Shown here one piece after another: positions 37,986 to 49,823 of a DNA stretch of 64,000 nucleotides; positions within the stretch are counted from its first letter, which is position 1, and each line of letters opens with the position of its first letter. The DNA is from an uncultured Bacteroidales bacterium (lineage in GTDB: Bacteria > Bacteroidota > Bacteroidia > Bacteroidales > UBA932): contig CAJODQ010000011.1 of the NCBI GenBank assembly GCA_905233345.1, positions 1 through 64,000 of the forward strand, given 5' to 3'. Made by a program: the position numbers and the translations under genes. Under the pieces are notes generated by a model, which saw only the letters and a list, made by a program, of their open reading frames with translations, was not told where the DNA came from and did no database searches.

Positions 37986-39059
37986 TTATTTATGAAGTTT
38001 TTCGAATTCCTGCATGCAGTCGATCAGGGCCTGGACAGCCTCTTTCGGGCAGGCGTTGTAGATGGAGGCGCGGAAGCCGCCGACGCTGCGGTGACCCTTG
38101 ATGCCCACCATGCCACGCTCCTTGGCGAAGGCCATGAACTCGTCCTGGAGAGCCTCATAGCCCGGTGCCATGACAAAGCACACGTTCATGATCGAACGGT
38201 CTTCCTTCGCGGCAGTACCGACGAAGAGCGGGTTGCGGTCGATCTCGTCGTAGAGCATCTGTGCCTTCTCGACGTTCATCTTGTGCATCACCGGGAGGCC
38301 GCCGATACCCTTGAGCCACTTCAGCGTTTCGGTCATGACGAAGATCGGGAACACCGGCGGCGTGTTGAACATCGAACCGCCGTCGATGTGGGTGCGGTAG
38401 TCGAGCATCGTCGGGAGGTAACGGGTCACCTTGCCGAGGATGTCCTTGCGGATGATGGCGAAGATCACGCCGGCAGGGCCCACGTTCTTCTGTGCGCCAC
38501 CGTAGATGAGGGCGTACTTCGAGACGTCGACCGGACGGCTCATGATGTCGGAGGACATGTCAGCCACGAGGTTCACCGGGCAGTCCATGTCGTATTTGAT
38601 CTCCGTGCCGTAGATCGTGTTGTTGGTGGTGATGTGGAAGTAGTCGAGGTCTTTCGGGATCTCGTAGCCCTTCGGAATGTAGCTGTAGGTCTTGTCGGCG
38701 GAGGAGGCGACGCAGATGGCATTGCCGATGCCCTTGGCTTCCTTGAGCGCCTTCTTGGCCCAGACACCCGTCTCCAGGTAGCCGGCTTTGTTCTCGAGCA
38801 GGTTCATCGCGACATAGAGGAACTGGAGCGAAGCGCCGCCGCCCAGGAAAATCACCTCATAGTTGTCGGGAATGTTGAGGAGCTCCTTCCAGAGTGCGCG
38901 GCACTCGTTCATGGTCTCCTCCCACTCTTTCGAACGGTGAGAAACAGATATGACCGGCATGCCGGTCCCTTTGAAATCTTGCAATGCAGCGATTGCCGCG
39001 TCGATGGCCTGCTGGGGCAGTACGCACGGCCCTGCGTTGAAATTGTAAGCTTTTTTCAT
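37986..39059 (-). CDS. serC: Phosphoserine aminotransferase
   Basis: The 357-residue PLP enzyme converts 3-phosphohydroxypyruvate to phosphoserine (and acts in pyridoxal phosphate synthesis in some bacteria). It starts [18 protein letters not shown], has the substrate-binding [19 protein letters not shown], and the PLP lysine in [12 protein letters not shown] (Lys191), with [10 protein letters not shown] near the end. It is first in the unit, 6 bp before serA. No serB is seen here. Confidence 0.96.
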   Translation of the reverse strand: MKKAYNFNAGPCVLPQQAIDAAIAALQDFKGTGMPVISVSHRSKEWEETMNECRALWKELLNIPDNYEVIFLGGGASLQFLYVAMNLLENKAGYLETGVWAKKALKEAKGIGNAICVASSADKTYSYIPKGYEIPKDLDYFHITTNNTIYGTEIKYDMDCPVNLVADMSSDIMSRPVDVSKYALIYGGAQKNVGPAGVIFAIIRKDILGKVTRYLPTMLDYRTHIDGGSMFNTPPVFPIFVMTETLKWLKGIGGLPVMHKMNVEKAQMLYDEIDRNPLFVGTAAKEDRSIMNVCFVMAPGYEALQDEFMAFAKERGMVGIKGHRSVGGFRASIYNACPKEAVQALIDCMQEFEKLHK

Positions 39060-39109
39060 ATATTATAGTGTTTGTTGGTGTTTTCGCACAAATTTGTAAC
39101 CGTAATTCG

Positions 39110-39117
39110 CAAATATA
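39110..39117 (-). promoter_or_regulatory. -7 box for serC-serA-DUF1015
   Basis: The minus strand reads TATATTTG, an exact TAnnTTTG match, giving a leader of about 45 nt before the serC ATG at 39059. A TTG lies 22 bases upstream, slightly longer than usual. Confidence 0.55.
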
Positions 39118-39118
39118 A

Positions 39119-39712
39119 TCAATTTATTTGACAAAATGCCAATTGTTTGCGAAACTCTTCAATCCGCGACAAGCGCACCCGGGCAGTGAGGGTACAACGC
39201 AGGTCGAACTGCTGGTCCACGGGCGTGATATCCATGTCTTTGAGCACTTTCATCACATCGTTCATCTGCAGGTAGTCGAAGGTGACGGTCAGGGTTTCGC
39301 CCGCCACTTTTTCGATGATCGTGGCGTTGGCGATGGCGTCTTGTGTGGCCGTCTTGTAGGCCCGGATCAGGCCCGGCACGCCGAGTTTCGTGCCGCCGAA
39401 ATAGCGCACCACCACCACGAGGATGTCGCTCAGCTCATTGCTCAGCAGCTGTCCGTGGATGGGCCGCCCCGCCGTGGAGGAGGGCTCGCCGTCGTCGTTC
39501 ATGCGGTAGGGTTCGCCCGTGCGTCCAAGACGCCAGGCATAGCAGTGGTGGCGTGCGTCGAAGTATTCTTTCCGCACCTCGTCGAGAATCCGCTTGGCTT
39601 CCTCTTCCGTTTCCACGGGGTAGGCGAAGGCCAGAAACTTGCTGCCCAGCTCTTTGTAAACGCCCTTGGAAGGGGCTGCGATGGAGCGGTAGGTGTCGGA
39701 AATTGCATTCAT
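39119..39712 (-). CDS. YigZ/IMPACT family protein
   Basis: The 197-residue protein has the UPF0029/IMPACT N-terminal domain: SKGVYKELGSKFLAFAYPVETEEEA, ARHHCYAWRLG, NDDGEPSSTAGRPIHGQL and VVVRYFGGTKLGVPGLIRAY, followed by the DUF1949-type C-terminal alpha/beta domain. In eukaryotes IMPACT modulates Gcn2; in bacteria the role is uncertain, possibly RNA or ribosome related. It diverges from the next gene, with very short predicted leaders on both sides. Confidence 0.88.
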   Translation of the reverse strand: MNAISDTYRSIAAPSKGVYKELGSKFLAFAYPVETEEEAKRILDEVRKEYFDARHHCYAWRLGRTGEPYRMNDDGEPSSTAGRPIHGQLLSNELSDILVVVVRYFGGTKLGVPGLIRAYKTATQDAIANATIIEKVAGETLTVTFDYLQMNDVMKVLKDMDITPVDQQFDLRCTLTARVRLSRIEEFRKQLAFCQIN

Positions 39713-39716
39713 CGAG

Positions 39717-39745
39717 TAAATGTAAGAATATTTTTGTTAAATTTG
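39717..39745. promoter_or_regulatory. Overlapping divergent -7 boxes for yigZ and the acidic protein gene
   Basis: On the plus strand TAAATTTG (39738-39745) lies 4 nt before the ATG at 39750. On the minus strand TACATTTA (39724-39717) lies 4 nt before the ATG at 39712. Both genes would be transcribed almost leaderless from a 37-bp gap. Confidence 0.5.
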
Positions 39746-39749
39746 TGTT

Positions 39750-40325
39750 ATGGTATACACTTTTAGGGCAACGATACCCGAGAGCAAGGTCTTCTATCGG
39801 GTGTACGAAATAAAGGGCGACATGACGCTGTTCCGCTTCAACAGCTTCATCACCGACAACCTGGGCTTTTCGCCCGACCAGATGGTGATGTTTGAAGGTT
39901 ACGACGAGAAAGGCGCGCTTTGCGGCGAATACGGCCTCTTTGACATGGGCGACGGTGCGATGGATACCGTCACCTTCGACATGGTGCTGGAACGCGGGGA
40001 GACGGAGCTCCACTTCGTCTTTGACCTGCGCAACGACCGCTATATCCGCCTGGTGTACGAAGGGGAGACCGGCTACCTGCCGATGCGGGCCTATCCCGCG
40101 CTGGTGGAGGAGAAGGGACAGAATCCCGACCAGTTCCGCGCGCGCTTCGAAGAAGAACCCGCCATTCCCAAGCTGCATCCCGTACGTGACGACAAGTTCG
40201 CGGCCCTCGACGACGATCTGGATGACCTGGATGATCTCGACGACGAGGAGGACGAAGACGACGACAAGATCTTCGACGACGGGGAAGGAGAGGAACTCTA
40301 CGACGAGGGCGAAGACAAGGAATAA
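39750..40325 (+). CDS. pRiA4b ORF-3-like protein with an acidic tail
   Basis: The 191-residue protein starts with a compact alpha/beta domain (YRVYEIKGDMTLFRFNSFIT, LGFSPDQMVMFEGYDEKG, DLRNDRYIRLVYEGE) that resembles the plasmid pRiA4b ORF-3/IS1096 TnpR-like family (PF07929), which Bacteroidota often carry as a single gene. Residues about 150-191 are almost entirely Asp/Glu, with a triple Asp-Asp-Leu run. The function is unknown; no catalytic motif is visible. It precedes miaA by 20 bp. Confidence 0.7.
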   Translation: MVYTFRATIPESKVFYRVYEIKGDMTLFRFNSFITDNLGFSPDQMVMFEGYDEKGALCGEYGLFDMGDGAMDTVTFDMVLERGETELHFVFDLRNDRYIRLVYEGETGYLPMRAYPALVEEKGQNPDQFRARFEEEPAIPKLHPVRDDKFAALDDDLDDLDDLDDEEDEDDDKIFDDGEGEELYDEGEDKE

Positions 40326-40345
40326 CGCCCCGGCCATTCCGACAG

Positions 40346-41200
40346 ATGTCCACCTTACATATCATATTGGGACCGACGGCAGTCGGGAAGTCGGACTATG
40401 CGGTCGCAGAAGCGCTCCGCGTGGGTTCGCCCGTGGTCTCTTGTGATTCCCGGCAGTTCTACCGCGAAATGCGCATCGGGACAGCGCGTCCTTCCGACGC
40501 ACAGTTGGCAGCTGTCAGGCACTATTTCATTGCCGACAGGAGCGTGACCGAGCCTTGCTCGGCCGGCGCCTTCGAATTGGAGGCCCTTGCCCTGTTGGAG
40601 CAGCTCTTCCGCGCGCACGATACTGTGGTGATGGCCGGAGGCTCCGGCCTATATATCGACGCCCTGTGCAACGGTCTCGATGATTTTCCCGAGGCTGATC
40701 CTACGCTCCGTGAGGAACTTTCCCGGCGCCTGCGCGACGAAGGCGTGGCAGCCCTGCGCACCGAGCTCCGCATCCTCGATCCGGCCTCCTATGCCGTCAT
40801 TGACCCGGCCAACGGCCAGCGCATCGTCCGTGCGCTTGAGGTGACCATCGGCACCGGACGCAAATATTCCGACTGGAAGACCCACAGCCAGAAGGAGCGC
40901 CCGTTTACCATCGTCAAGACCGGGCTCTCGCGCCCGCGCCCCGAACTCTACGCCCGCATCGACGCCCGTGTCGACGCCATGTTGGAAGAAGGACTGGTGG
41001 AAGAGGCCCGCAGCCTCCTCCCGCACCGCGACCTGCCTGCGCTCAATACCGTGGGCTACAAAGAATTGTTTGGCTATTTCGACGGACAATACGACCTGGC
41101 GGAAGCCGTCCGCCTGATCAAAAGAAACACACGCCACTACGCCAAAAAACAAATGACGTGGTGGGGCCGCGATCCGGAAATCAACTGGATAACGCTGTAA
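40346..41200 (+). CDS. miaA: tRNA dimethylallyltransferase MiaA
   Basis: The 284-residue enzyme transfers a dimethylallyl group to A37 of tRNAs that read U-starting codons. It has the P-loop GPTAVGKSD, SCDSRQFYREMRIGTARP, the loop VVMAGGSGLYIDAL, NGQRIVRALEV, and the C-terminal NTVGYKELFGYFDG and RNTRHYAKKQMTWW. It ends 1 bp before the convergent recQ stop. No terminator is visible. Confidence 0.97.
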   Translation: MSTLHIILGPTAVGKSDYAVAEALRVGSPVVSCDSRQFYREMRIGTARPSDAQLAAVRHYFIADRSVTEPCSAGAFELEALALLEQLFRAHDTVVMAGGSGLYIDALCNGLDDFPEADPTLREELSRRLRDEGVAALRTELRILDPASYAVIDPANGQRIVRALEVTIGTGRKYSDWKTHSQKERPFTIVKTGLSRPRPELYARIDARVDAMLEEGLVEEARSLLPHRDLPALNTVGYKELFGYFDGQYDLAEAVRLIKRNTRHYAKKQMTWWGRDPEINWITL

Positions 41201-41201
41201 A

Positions 41202-43415
<2,214 letters not shown>

Positions 43416-43479
43416 ACCACTAAGTTAGGAAAAAAACCGGTAATTCCCATAGTTTCTGACAATTTTTTGGAACTTTTGT

Positions 43480-43487
43480 TATCTTTG
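43480..43487 (+). promoter_or_regulatory. -7 box for the FKBP lipoprotein gene
   Basis: TATCTTTG is an exact match to TAnnTTTG, giving a leader of about 30 nt before the ATG at 43524. The upstream region is T-rich, with no sharp -33 TTTG. Confidence 0.6.
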
Positions 43488-43523
43488 CGGCTCCAAACTG
43501 AACACAATTCAATGATTCATAAC

Positions 43524-44249
43524 ATGAAAAAGATCTTTGCAGTCGCAGTTATCTGCGCAGTTTCCGCAATGATGCTCGCATCTTGCGACAAGAAAACGTC
43601 TGAAGGTTCCCAGCCTTCCGGCATCTCCAAGTCCGACATCGACTCCGTGAGCTACATGATCGGTTATTCCACCGGCATGCAGATCCAGCAGAGCAATTTC
43701 GGTCCGCTGAGCACGAACGCCATCATCAAGGGTATCATCGATGCCGGCAAGGGTGTCGAGGTCGACTATGCCGTGTTCCAGAAAGTGGTGAACGGTTTCA
43801 TGGACAAACGCATGGAAGCCATTTCCGCCGAGAACATCACCCGCAGCGAGAAGATGCTCGCCGCCAATGCCAAGAAGGCTGATGTGGTGACCACCGAGTC
43901 CGGCCTGCAGTACAAGATCGTCCGCGAAGGTAACGGTGTGAAACCGACCGAGCGCGACACCGTCGAAGTCAACTACGAAGGCACGAACCTCGACGGCAAG
44001 GTGTTCGACTCCTCCTATGAGCGCGGCACCACTGTCACCTTCCCGCTCAACGGTGTGATCCGTGGCTGGACCGAGGGTATGCAGTACGTGGGCGAAGGTG
44101 GTGAGATCATGCTCTGGATCCCCGCCGAACTCGCCTATGGCGACCGCAGCGTCAGCGCCGAAATCGGCCCGAACGAAGCTCTCACCTTCAAGGTGGAACT
44201 CGTTGCCGTGAAGCCGTACGTCGAGAAGCCGGAAACTGAAACCAAATAA
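43524..44249 (+). CDS. FKBP-type peptidyl-prolyl isomerase lipoprotein
   Basis: The 241-residue lipoprotein (MMLASC, Cys21) has an N-terminal FkpA/Mip-like dimerisation domain (DIDSVSYMIGYSTGMQIQQSNF) and a C-terminal FKBP domain (TTESGLQYKIVREGNG, DTVEVNYEGTNLDGKVFDSS, FPLNGVIRGWTEGMQYVGEG, WIPAELAYG). It should assist folding of exported proteins. The frame is open far upstream, but the signal peptide and promoter show the start is 43524 (or 43512, four codons earlier). Confidence 0.93.
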   Translation: MKKIFAVAVICAVSAMMLASCDKKTSEGSQPSGISKSDIDSVSYMIGYSTGMQIQQSNFGPLSTNAIIKGIIDAGKGVEVDYAVFQKVVNGFMDKRMEAISAENITRSEKMLAANAKKADVVTTESGLQYKIVREGNGVKPTERDTVEVNYEGTNLDGKVFDSSYERGTTVTFPLNGVIRGWTEGMQYVGEGGEIMLWIPAELAYGDRSVSAEIGPNEALTFKVELVAVKPYVEKPETETK

Positions 44250-44270
44250 GCAGATCGCGTATAACAAAAA

Positions 44271-44296
44271 GAAAGGCGCCCCAACGGGCGCCTTTC
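44271..44296. terminator. Bidirectional terminator between the FKBP gene and glnA
   Basis: GAAAGGCGCCC (44271-44281) pairs perfectly with GGGCGCCTTTC (44286-44296) around a CAAC loop. It lies between two convergent stop codons with A and T tracts on its sides, so it can serve both strands. Confidence 0.88.
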
Positions 44297-44298
44297 TG

Positions 44299-45801
44299 TT
44301 ATCCGCAGTAGTAGAACTTCTTCACCAGCGCGGCCATCTTCTTGGGGTCGTTGGCGGCTTCGTGGCGGATGTTCTGGTCCTTGTAGGCCTTGAGTTTGGC
44401 GATGGTGCCGTCGATCAGGCTGGGGGAGAAGATGCCGTCCTTCTCGTAGAGGGCGCGGTTCTTCTCAAGGCAGAGGGCTGACTCGTGGCACGAGGCCGGC
44501 AGCTGCTCCAGCGAGTTGAGGAGCGCTTCGTTCTTCTTGTCGTGGATGTTGACGTCCACATAGGTCTTTTCGGCGACGTCCAGGGCATCCGGCATTTCAA
44601 AGCCGGTGCGGGCGGCGGTCACCAGGCCGGCGAGCATGTTGTAGATGTCGGCGCTGCCGTCGCCTGAACGCATTTCCACGGTCTGCTTGTCGGGCACGAT
44701 GAAATCTTTCGGATCTTCCAGCGGATTGGCGAGGGCGCACATGCTATGGTCGACGCCCCAACCCAGCGGCACGCGCACGAGCACCGAGCGGTTGCGGTCG
44801 CCCCAGCATACGCTGGTCGGGGCTTCCTGGTGCGGCACGAGGCGGAAATAGGAGGTCGGGTTGGTGTTGCCGAAGGCGGTCAGCGACGAAGCGAACTTCA
44901 TGTAGCCCGCGATGGCACGGCGGGCATCGTCGGAGAGCGAACCGTCCTTGATCATCACCGAACGGTCGCCCTTCATCATCCGGGTGTGGAAATGCAGGCC
45001 GCTGCCGGCCTTGCCCGTGGTGATCTTCGGGGCGAAGGTGATGTCGAGGCCGTACTGGTAGGCGAGCGAGCGGAGGATCCACTTGGCCATCAGCAGCTGG
45101 TCGGCCGCTGACTCCACGGGATTGACCAGGAATTCGATCTCGTTCTGTTCATAGATCTTGCCGTCGAGGGTGAAGTTGCCCACCTCGCAGTGTCCGTATT
45201 TGATCTGGCCGCCGACCTCGGCGATGCAGCGAATGGCATCGGCGCGGAAGGCCTCGAACTTTGCGAATGGCGTGGACTCGTGGTAGCCGTGCTGGTCTTC
45301 AGCGGGGAACATCTCGTCGTCGTTGTCCACGATGTAGAATTCCAGTTCGCCCATGGCCTCGAAGGTATAGCCGGTACGCTCCTGAAAAGCCTTGTGGGCT
45401 TTGCGGAGGGTGAATTCCGGCGCGCTCTCGAGCGGCTCGCCGTCCTTGGTGAAATAGCTGCAGAGGAAGCCTACGGTGGGAATCTCCTGGAACGGATCGA
45501 CGTAGGCCGTGCTGAAACGCGGGATCACATAGAGGTCGCTGCTGTCGGCGGCGATGTAGGGGAAGAGGCTGGAGCCGTCCACGCGTTCGCCGTAGGAGAG
45601 AATCGTATCGAGGTACTGGCGGTTGGTTACCGGGAAGTTGAGGGTCTTGAGCCGGCCGTCAGCCGCCACGTAGCGGAAGTTGACGATGCGGACCCCATTG
45701 TGGACGATGAACTCTTCCAGGTCTTTTTTGGTGAAGTCTTTCGGTTCCTTTCCGAAGGCTTCTACCAGTGGATTGATGTTATATTCGCAGAAATTATGCA
45801 T
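44299..45801 (-). CDS. glnA: Glutamine synthetase, type I-like
   Basis: The 500-residue enzyme forms glutamine from glutamate, ammonia and ATP. A beta-grasp domain (VRIVNFRYVAADGRLKTLNF) precedes the catalytic barrel: GELEFYIVDNDDEM, CEVGNFTLDGKIYEQNEIE, KITTGKAGSGLHFHTRM, and NRSVLVRVPLGWG. The adenylylation-site motif of enteric GlnA (NLYDLPP) is not seen, so that control is unlikely. It is a single gene ending at a shared terminator, with the box TACCTTTG at 45838-45831. Confidence 0.93.
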   Translation of the reverse strand: MHNFCEYNINPLVEAFGKEPKDFTKKDLEEFIVHNGVRIVNFRYVAADGRLKTLNFPVTNRQYLDTILSYGERVDGSSLFPYIAADSSDLYVIPRFSTAYVDPFQEIPTVGFLCSYFTKDGEPLESAPEFTLRKAHKAFQERTGYTFEAMGELEFYIVDNDDEMFPAEDQHGYHESTPFAKFEAFRADAIRCIAEVGGQIKYGHCEVGNFTLDGKIYEQNEIEFLVNPVESAADQLLMAKWILRSLAYQYGLDITFAPKITTGKAGSGLHFHTRMMKGDRSVMIKDGSLSDDARRAIAGYMKFASSLTAFGNTNPTSYFRLVPHQEAPTSVCWGDRNRSVLVRVPLGWGVDHSMCALANPLEDPKDFIVPDKQTVEMRSGDGSADIYNMLAGLVTAARTGFEMPDALDVAEKTYVDVNIHDKKNEALLNSLEQLPASCHESALCLEKNRALYEKDGIFSPSLIDGTIAKLKAYKDQNIRHEAANDPKKMAALVKKFYYCG

Positions 45802-45830
45802 GATTGCTTATGATTTGTAGCTTATTTCTA

Positions 45831-45838
45831 CAAAGGTA
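45831..45838 (-). promoter_or_regulatory. -7 box for glnA
   Basis: TACCTTTG on the minus strand matches TAnnTTTG and gives a leader of about 24 nt before the ATG at 45801. Confidence 0.6.
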
Positions 45839-45859
45839 AGTGAAAAAAACGAAAATTCG

Positions 45860-45867
45860 TATCTTTG
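45860..45867 (+). promoter_or_regulatory. -7 box for the ABC exporter gene
   Basis: TATCTTTG matches TAnnTTTG. With a transcript start near 45873, the ATG at 45870 would fall at or before the transcript start, which supports the ATG at 45885 as the real start. Confidence 0.6.
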
Positions 45868-45884
45868 CGATGCAAGCCAACGCC

Positions 45885-47705
45885 ATGAATTCCTTCCGAC
45901 GCGTACTTTCCTATGCGCAGCCCCTGCGCCGCTACTGGCCCGGTTATCTGCTGCTCTCCATCCTGTCCGTGATCTTCGGTGTGGTGAACTACGGCTTGCT
46001 GGGCCCGCTGCTCACCGTGCTGTTCGACAACGCGGCTGCCGCTGAAGCCTGCCCGCGTCCCGCATTCTCGCTGACGATCTCGTTTTTCACGGATTGGTTC
46101 CGCTGGCTGCTGTCGTCCATCATCCGGGACGGCGGTGTGATCCGGGGCCTGCTCTTCGTCTGCGGCGCCATCATCCTGAGCTGCCTGCTGGCCAATGTCT
46201 GCCGCTACCTGTCGCAACGCATCGTGGTGCGGCTGGAGACCCGCATGATGAAGAACATCCGGCGCGACCTCTTCGCGAAGATCGCTTCGCTGCCGGTGGG
46301 CTGGTTCAACGAGCGCCGCAAGGGCGACGTGCTCTCCAGTATCTCGAACGACGTGGCGGAGGTGCAGAACACCGTGGCGGGCAGTTTTCACGTGTTTTTC
46401 CGCGAGCCGCTGCTGGTGCTGGGCTTTCTGGCCATGCTGTTCTACATGTCCCCGCGCCTGACGCTCGTGTCGCTGGTGGCCCTGCCCATATCCGCTTTCC
46501 TGGTGACGCGATTGACCCATGCGCTGCGTGCCGGCTCCGTGGAGACGCAAAGCCTTATGGGACGCATCGTGAGTCACTTTGAAGAGGCCATCTCCGGATC
46601 GCGCATCATCAAGGCTTTTTCGGCCCGCGACTACGTGGAGCGCGCTTTCGATCGGGACAACGAGCAGCACCGCAAGGTCACCCTGCGTGTGCGCAACCGC
46701 CAGGAGCTGGCATCCCCCGTGTCGGAGTTCCTGGGCATCAGCATCGCTGCCACCGTGCTTTTCTACGGGGGCTGGCTCAATTATCAGGGCAACCTGGGCA
46801 TGACCTGGCAGCAGTTCATCGTCTACATCATGTTCTACTGGAAGGTGCTGGAACCGGGCAAGGCCCTCTCCAAGTCGTACGCAGCCCTGCAGAAAGGCCT
46901 GGTGTCGGCCGAACGCATCTTCGGCATCCTCGACGCGCCTGCCGGCATCGTGGACGGCAAGCGGCCCGTGCCCGAATTCAAGGAAGAAGTCCGCTTCGAC
47001 CATGTGACCTTCGCCTATGAAGGGGAGCCGGTGCTGTGCGACGTCAGCCTGACGATCCCCAAGGGCAAAATGGTGGCCATCGTGGGGCCTTCGGGCGCCG
47101 GCAAATCCACCCTGGCCGACCTGTTGCCCCGCTTTTACGACGTGCAGGAAGGCGCCGTCCGCATCGACGGCACCGATATCCGCGAACTTCGGATCGACGA
47201 GCTGGTGGCCCTGATGGGCATCGTGCCCCAGGAGACCATGCTCTTCAACGATACGGTCTACAACAATATTGCCTTTGGCCGCGAAGACGTGAGCCCGGAA
47301 GCCGTGCGGGAAGCTGCCCGCATCGCCCATGCCGACGGATTCATCGAACAGCTGCCACAGGGCTACGACACGCCCGTGGGCGACCGCGGCGCCAAGCTCT
47401 CGGGCGGCCAGCGGCAGCGCATCGCCATCGCGCGCGCCGTGCTCAAGAACCCGCCCATCCTGATTCTCGACGAGGCCACGTCGGCCCTCGACACGGAAAG
47501 TGAGCGCCTGGTGCAGGAAGCCCTCGATCGCCTGATGGGAGGACGCACCGCCCTGGTCATCGCGCACCGCCTGTCCACCATCCGCCACGCCGACCGGATC
47601 TATGTGGTGCAGGACGGCCGCGTCGTCGAAGCGGGAAATCACGAAGAATTGGTTGCAAATAACGGTCTTTATTCCCATCTTTGCAGTTTGCAGGCATTTT
47701 CATAA
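45885..47705 (+). CDS. ABC transporter, fused permease and ATPase (MsbA-like)
   Basis: The 606-residue half-transporter has about six membrane helices (residues 1-320) and a nucleotide-binding domain: Walker [11 protein letters not shown] (about residue 401), signature KLSGGQRQR, Walker [13 protein letters not shown], and the H-loop [13 protein letters not shown]. It should work as a homodimer exporting a lipid or hydrophobic compound. MsbA, the lipid A flippase, is a likely but unproven identity. The open frame reaches 45840, but those codons overlap the promoter. The acyl-CoA ligase gene follows 9 bp on. Confidence 0.9.
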   Translation: MNSFRRVLSYAQPLRRYWPGYLLLSILSVIFGVVNYGLLGPLLTVLFDNAAAAEACPRPAFSLTISFFTDWFRWLLSSIIRDGGVIRGLLFVCGAIILSCLLANVCRYLSQRIVVRLETRMMKNIRRDLFAKIASLPVGWFNERRKGDVLSSISNDVAEVQNTVAGSFHVFFREPLLVLGFLAMLFYMSPRLTLVSLVALPISAFLVTRLTHALRAGSVETQSLMGRIVSHFEEAISGSRIIKAFSARDYVERAFDRDNEQHRKVTLRVRNRQELASPVSEFLGISIAATVLFYGGWLNYQGNLGMTWQQFIVYIMFYWKVLEPGKALSKSYAALQKGLVSAERIFGILDAPAGIVDGKRPVPEFKEEVRFDHVTFAYEGEPVLCDVSLTIPKGKMVAIVGPSGAGKSTLADLLPRFYDVQEGAVRIDGTDIRELRIDELVALMGIVPQETMLFNDTVYNNIAFGREDVSPEAVREAARIAHADGFIEQLPQGYDTPVGDRGAKLSGGQRQRIAIARAVLKNPPILILDEATSALDTESERLVQEALDRLMGGRTALVIAHRLSTIRHADRIYVVQDGRVVEAGNHEELVANNGLYSHLCSLQAFS

Positions 47706-47714
47706 CATTCAGCT

Positions 47715-49394
47715 ATGGCAAAGAAACCCTCCCGGAAACGCTCCCTCAATGTCCTCTTTGAAGAATCTTTCAAGAAGAACTGGGACCGTCCCGCTCTTTC
47801 GAATTACAATCAGAACACCCTTTATTATAAAGATGTAGCCCATAAGATTGCGGAGCTGCATATTTTCTTCGAGGCATGCGGCATCAAGCCGGGCGACCGA
47901 ATCGCCCTGTGCTCGAAGAACCAGGCCAACTGGGGCGTGGCCTATCTGGCCATCATGACCTACGGGGCCGTGGTGGTGCCCATCCTCCATGAATTCCAGC
48001 CCGCCAACCTGGCGCACCTGGTGACCCATTCCGAAGCCCGCATTTTCTTTGTGGGCGATGCCATCTGGCAGAATATGGCCGAGATGGAGCTGCCCGGCGT
48101 GGAAGTGATCGTCACGCTGAGCGACTTCAAGGTGGTCAAGAGCCTCAATCCCGCCGCACCCGCCGCCATGGAGGCGATGGAAGCCCGGATGAAGGAGCGC
48201 TATCCCGCCGGCTTCAAGCCGGAAAACATCCACTACCATGTGGACATGCCCGACCAGTTGGCGCTCATCAGCTATACCTCCGGCACCTCCGGCTTCTCGA
48301 AGGGCGTGATGATACCGTACAGGGCCCTGCTCTCGAACGTGCAGTTCGCCCACGAGGCAGAGCCGCACATGGACTGCAACTCCCGCATGGTCTCCATGCT
48401 GCCTTCGGCCCACATGTACGGCATGATCTTCGAGTTCCTGTTCGAGATGACGCTCGGCGCCCATGTCTTCTTCCTGACGCGCCTCCCCAGTCCGAAAGTG
48501 ATTCTCGATGCCATGAGCTCGGTCAAGCCCGATACCATCATCGCCGTCCCGCTGGTCATTGAGAAAGTATACAAGAGCATGCTGCTGCCGTTCATCAGCA
48601 AGAAACGCATCAAGCTGATGCTCAACCTTCCGGTCATCGACAAGGTGGTGAAGAACAAAGTCCGTGACAGCCTCATCCAGGCCTTCGGCGGCAAGTTCGG
48701 CGAAGTGATCATTGGCGGCGCCCCGTTCAACCGCGAGGCGGAAGCCTTCTTCAAACGCATCAATTTCCCCTTCACCATCGGCTACGGCATGACGGAGTGC
48801 GCGCCCATCATCACCTACGTCCACTGGGACAAGACCAAGCTCTATTCCTGCGGCAAGGCGGCGCCCCGCATGCGCATCAAGATCGATTCCGACGACCCGA
48901 AAAAGATTCCCGGCGAAGTGCTGGTCAAAGGCGAAAACGTGTTCCTGGGCTACTACAAGAACGAAATGGCGACCAAGGAAGCTTTCGTGGACGGCTGGTT
49001 CCGCACCGGTGACATGGGTGTCATTGACGGTGACGGCTACCTTTACCTGCGCGGCCGCTGCAAGAGCATGATCCTCGGTCCTTCGGGCCAGAACATCTAT
49101 CCCGAGGAGATCGAAAGTATCCTGAACAACCTGCCCTACGTGGTGGAATCGCTCGTGATTGAGGACAACTTCAAGCTTGTGGCGCTGATCTACCCGGACT
49201 TCGAACAGGCCCAGGAAGACGGTCTCGACCGTGAACAGCTGGAAGAGAAACTCGCCGAGGACATGGAGCTGGCCAACCTGGAGCTCGACCAGTACTGCAA
49301 GCTGAGCCGGGTGGAGATCGTGGACCAGGAATTCGAAAAGACCCCGAAGCGCAGCATCAAGCGCTACCTGTATCAAAGAGGAAGCAACGCATAA
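47715..49394 (+). CDS. AMP-binding acyl-CoA synthetase (long-chain fatty acid-CoA ligase type)
   Basis: The 559-residue adenylate-forming enzyme has the P-loop YTSGTSGFSKGVM (about 186-198), GYGMTECAPII, the A8 hinge GWFRTGDMGVIDGDGYLYLRGRCK and the catalytic lysine region KTPKRSIKRYLY. It activates a carboxylic acid to the acyl-adenylate and then thioester. The sequence is closest to long-chain FadD-type ligases. Placement after a lipid-like ABC exporter hints at a lipid pathway, but the next genes are unrelated. Confidence 0.88.
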   Translation: MAKKPSRKRSLNVLFEESFKKNWDRPALSNYNQNTLYYKDVAHKIAELHIFFEACGIKPGDRIALCSKNQANWGVAYLAIMTYGAVVVPILHEFQPANLAHLVTHSEARIFFVGDAIWQNMAEMELPGVEVIVTLSDFKVVKSLNPAAPAAMEAMEARMKERYPAGFKPENIHYHVDMPDQLALISYTSGTSGFSKGVMIPYRALLSNVQFAHEAEPHMDCNSRMVSMLPSAHMYGMIFEFLFEMTLGAHVFFLTRLPSPKVILDAMSSVKPDTIIAVPLVIEKVYKSMLLPFISKKRIKLMLNLPVIDKVVKNKVRDSLIQAFGGKFGEVIIGGAPFNREAEAFFKRINFPFTIGYGMTECAPIITYVHWDKTKLYSCGKAAPRMRIKIDSDDPKKIPGEVLVKGENVFLGYYKNEMATKEAFVDGWFRTGDMGVIDGDGYLYLRGRCKSMILGPSGQNIYPEEIESILNNLPYVVESLVIEDNFKLVALIYPDFEQAQEDGLDREQLEEKLAEDMELANLELDQYCKLSRVEIVDQEFEKTPKRSIKRYLYQRGSNA

Positions 49395-49820
49395 ATGGAA
49401 GACAAGAAGAGAAAGTTCGACCGCCGCTATCTGGAGATGGCGGCCATCTGGGCGAAAAATTCCTATTGTACCCGCCGTCAGGTCGGCGCCATCCTGGTCA
49501 AGGACCGGATGATCATTTCGGATGGCTATAACGGCACGCCCTCGGGTTTCGAGAATGTGTGCGAAGACGAGAACGGGGTGACCAAGCCCTACGTCCTGCA
49601 CGCAGAAGCCAACGCCATCACAAAGGTGGCCAAGAGCCACAACAGCAGCGAGGGCGCGACGCTCTACATCACGGATTCTCCGTGCATGGAGTGCGCGAAG
49701 CTGATCATCCAGTCGGGGATCCGCCGGGTGGTCTATGCCCGGGAATACCGGATCGTCGACGGGGTGGACTTGTTGCGCCGCGTCGGCATCGAAGTGGAAA
49801 AAATCGAAGTGGAGATCTAA
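49395..49820 (+). CDS. Deoxycytidylate (dCMP) deaminase
   Basis: The 141-residue zinc enzyme has the cytidine/deoxycytidylate deaminase motifs HAEANAI (His69, Glu71) and PCMECAKLI (Cys97, Cys100), with DGYNGTPSGFENVCED upstream, typical of the dCMP deaminase/ComEB group. It converts dCMP to dUMP for thymidylate synthesis. Its ATG directly follows the stop of the acyl-CoA ligase gene, and the protease gene begins 3 bp after it. Confidence 0.93.
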   Translation: MEDKKRKFDRRYLEMAAIWAKNSYCTRRQVGAILVKDRMIISDGYNGTPSGFENVCEDENGVTKPYVLHAEANAITKVAKSHNSSEGATLYITDSPCMECAKLIIQSGIRRVVYAREYRIVDGVDLLRRVGIEVEKIEVEI

Positions 49821-49823
49821 GTT

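Noticed and set aside
40203..40265. Acidic codon repeats as a possible tandem DNA repeat or slippage site
   Set aside because: The repetition is at the protein level (Asp/Glu/Leu) with varied codons; DNA copies are not exact enough to call a tandem repeat.
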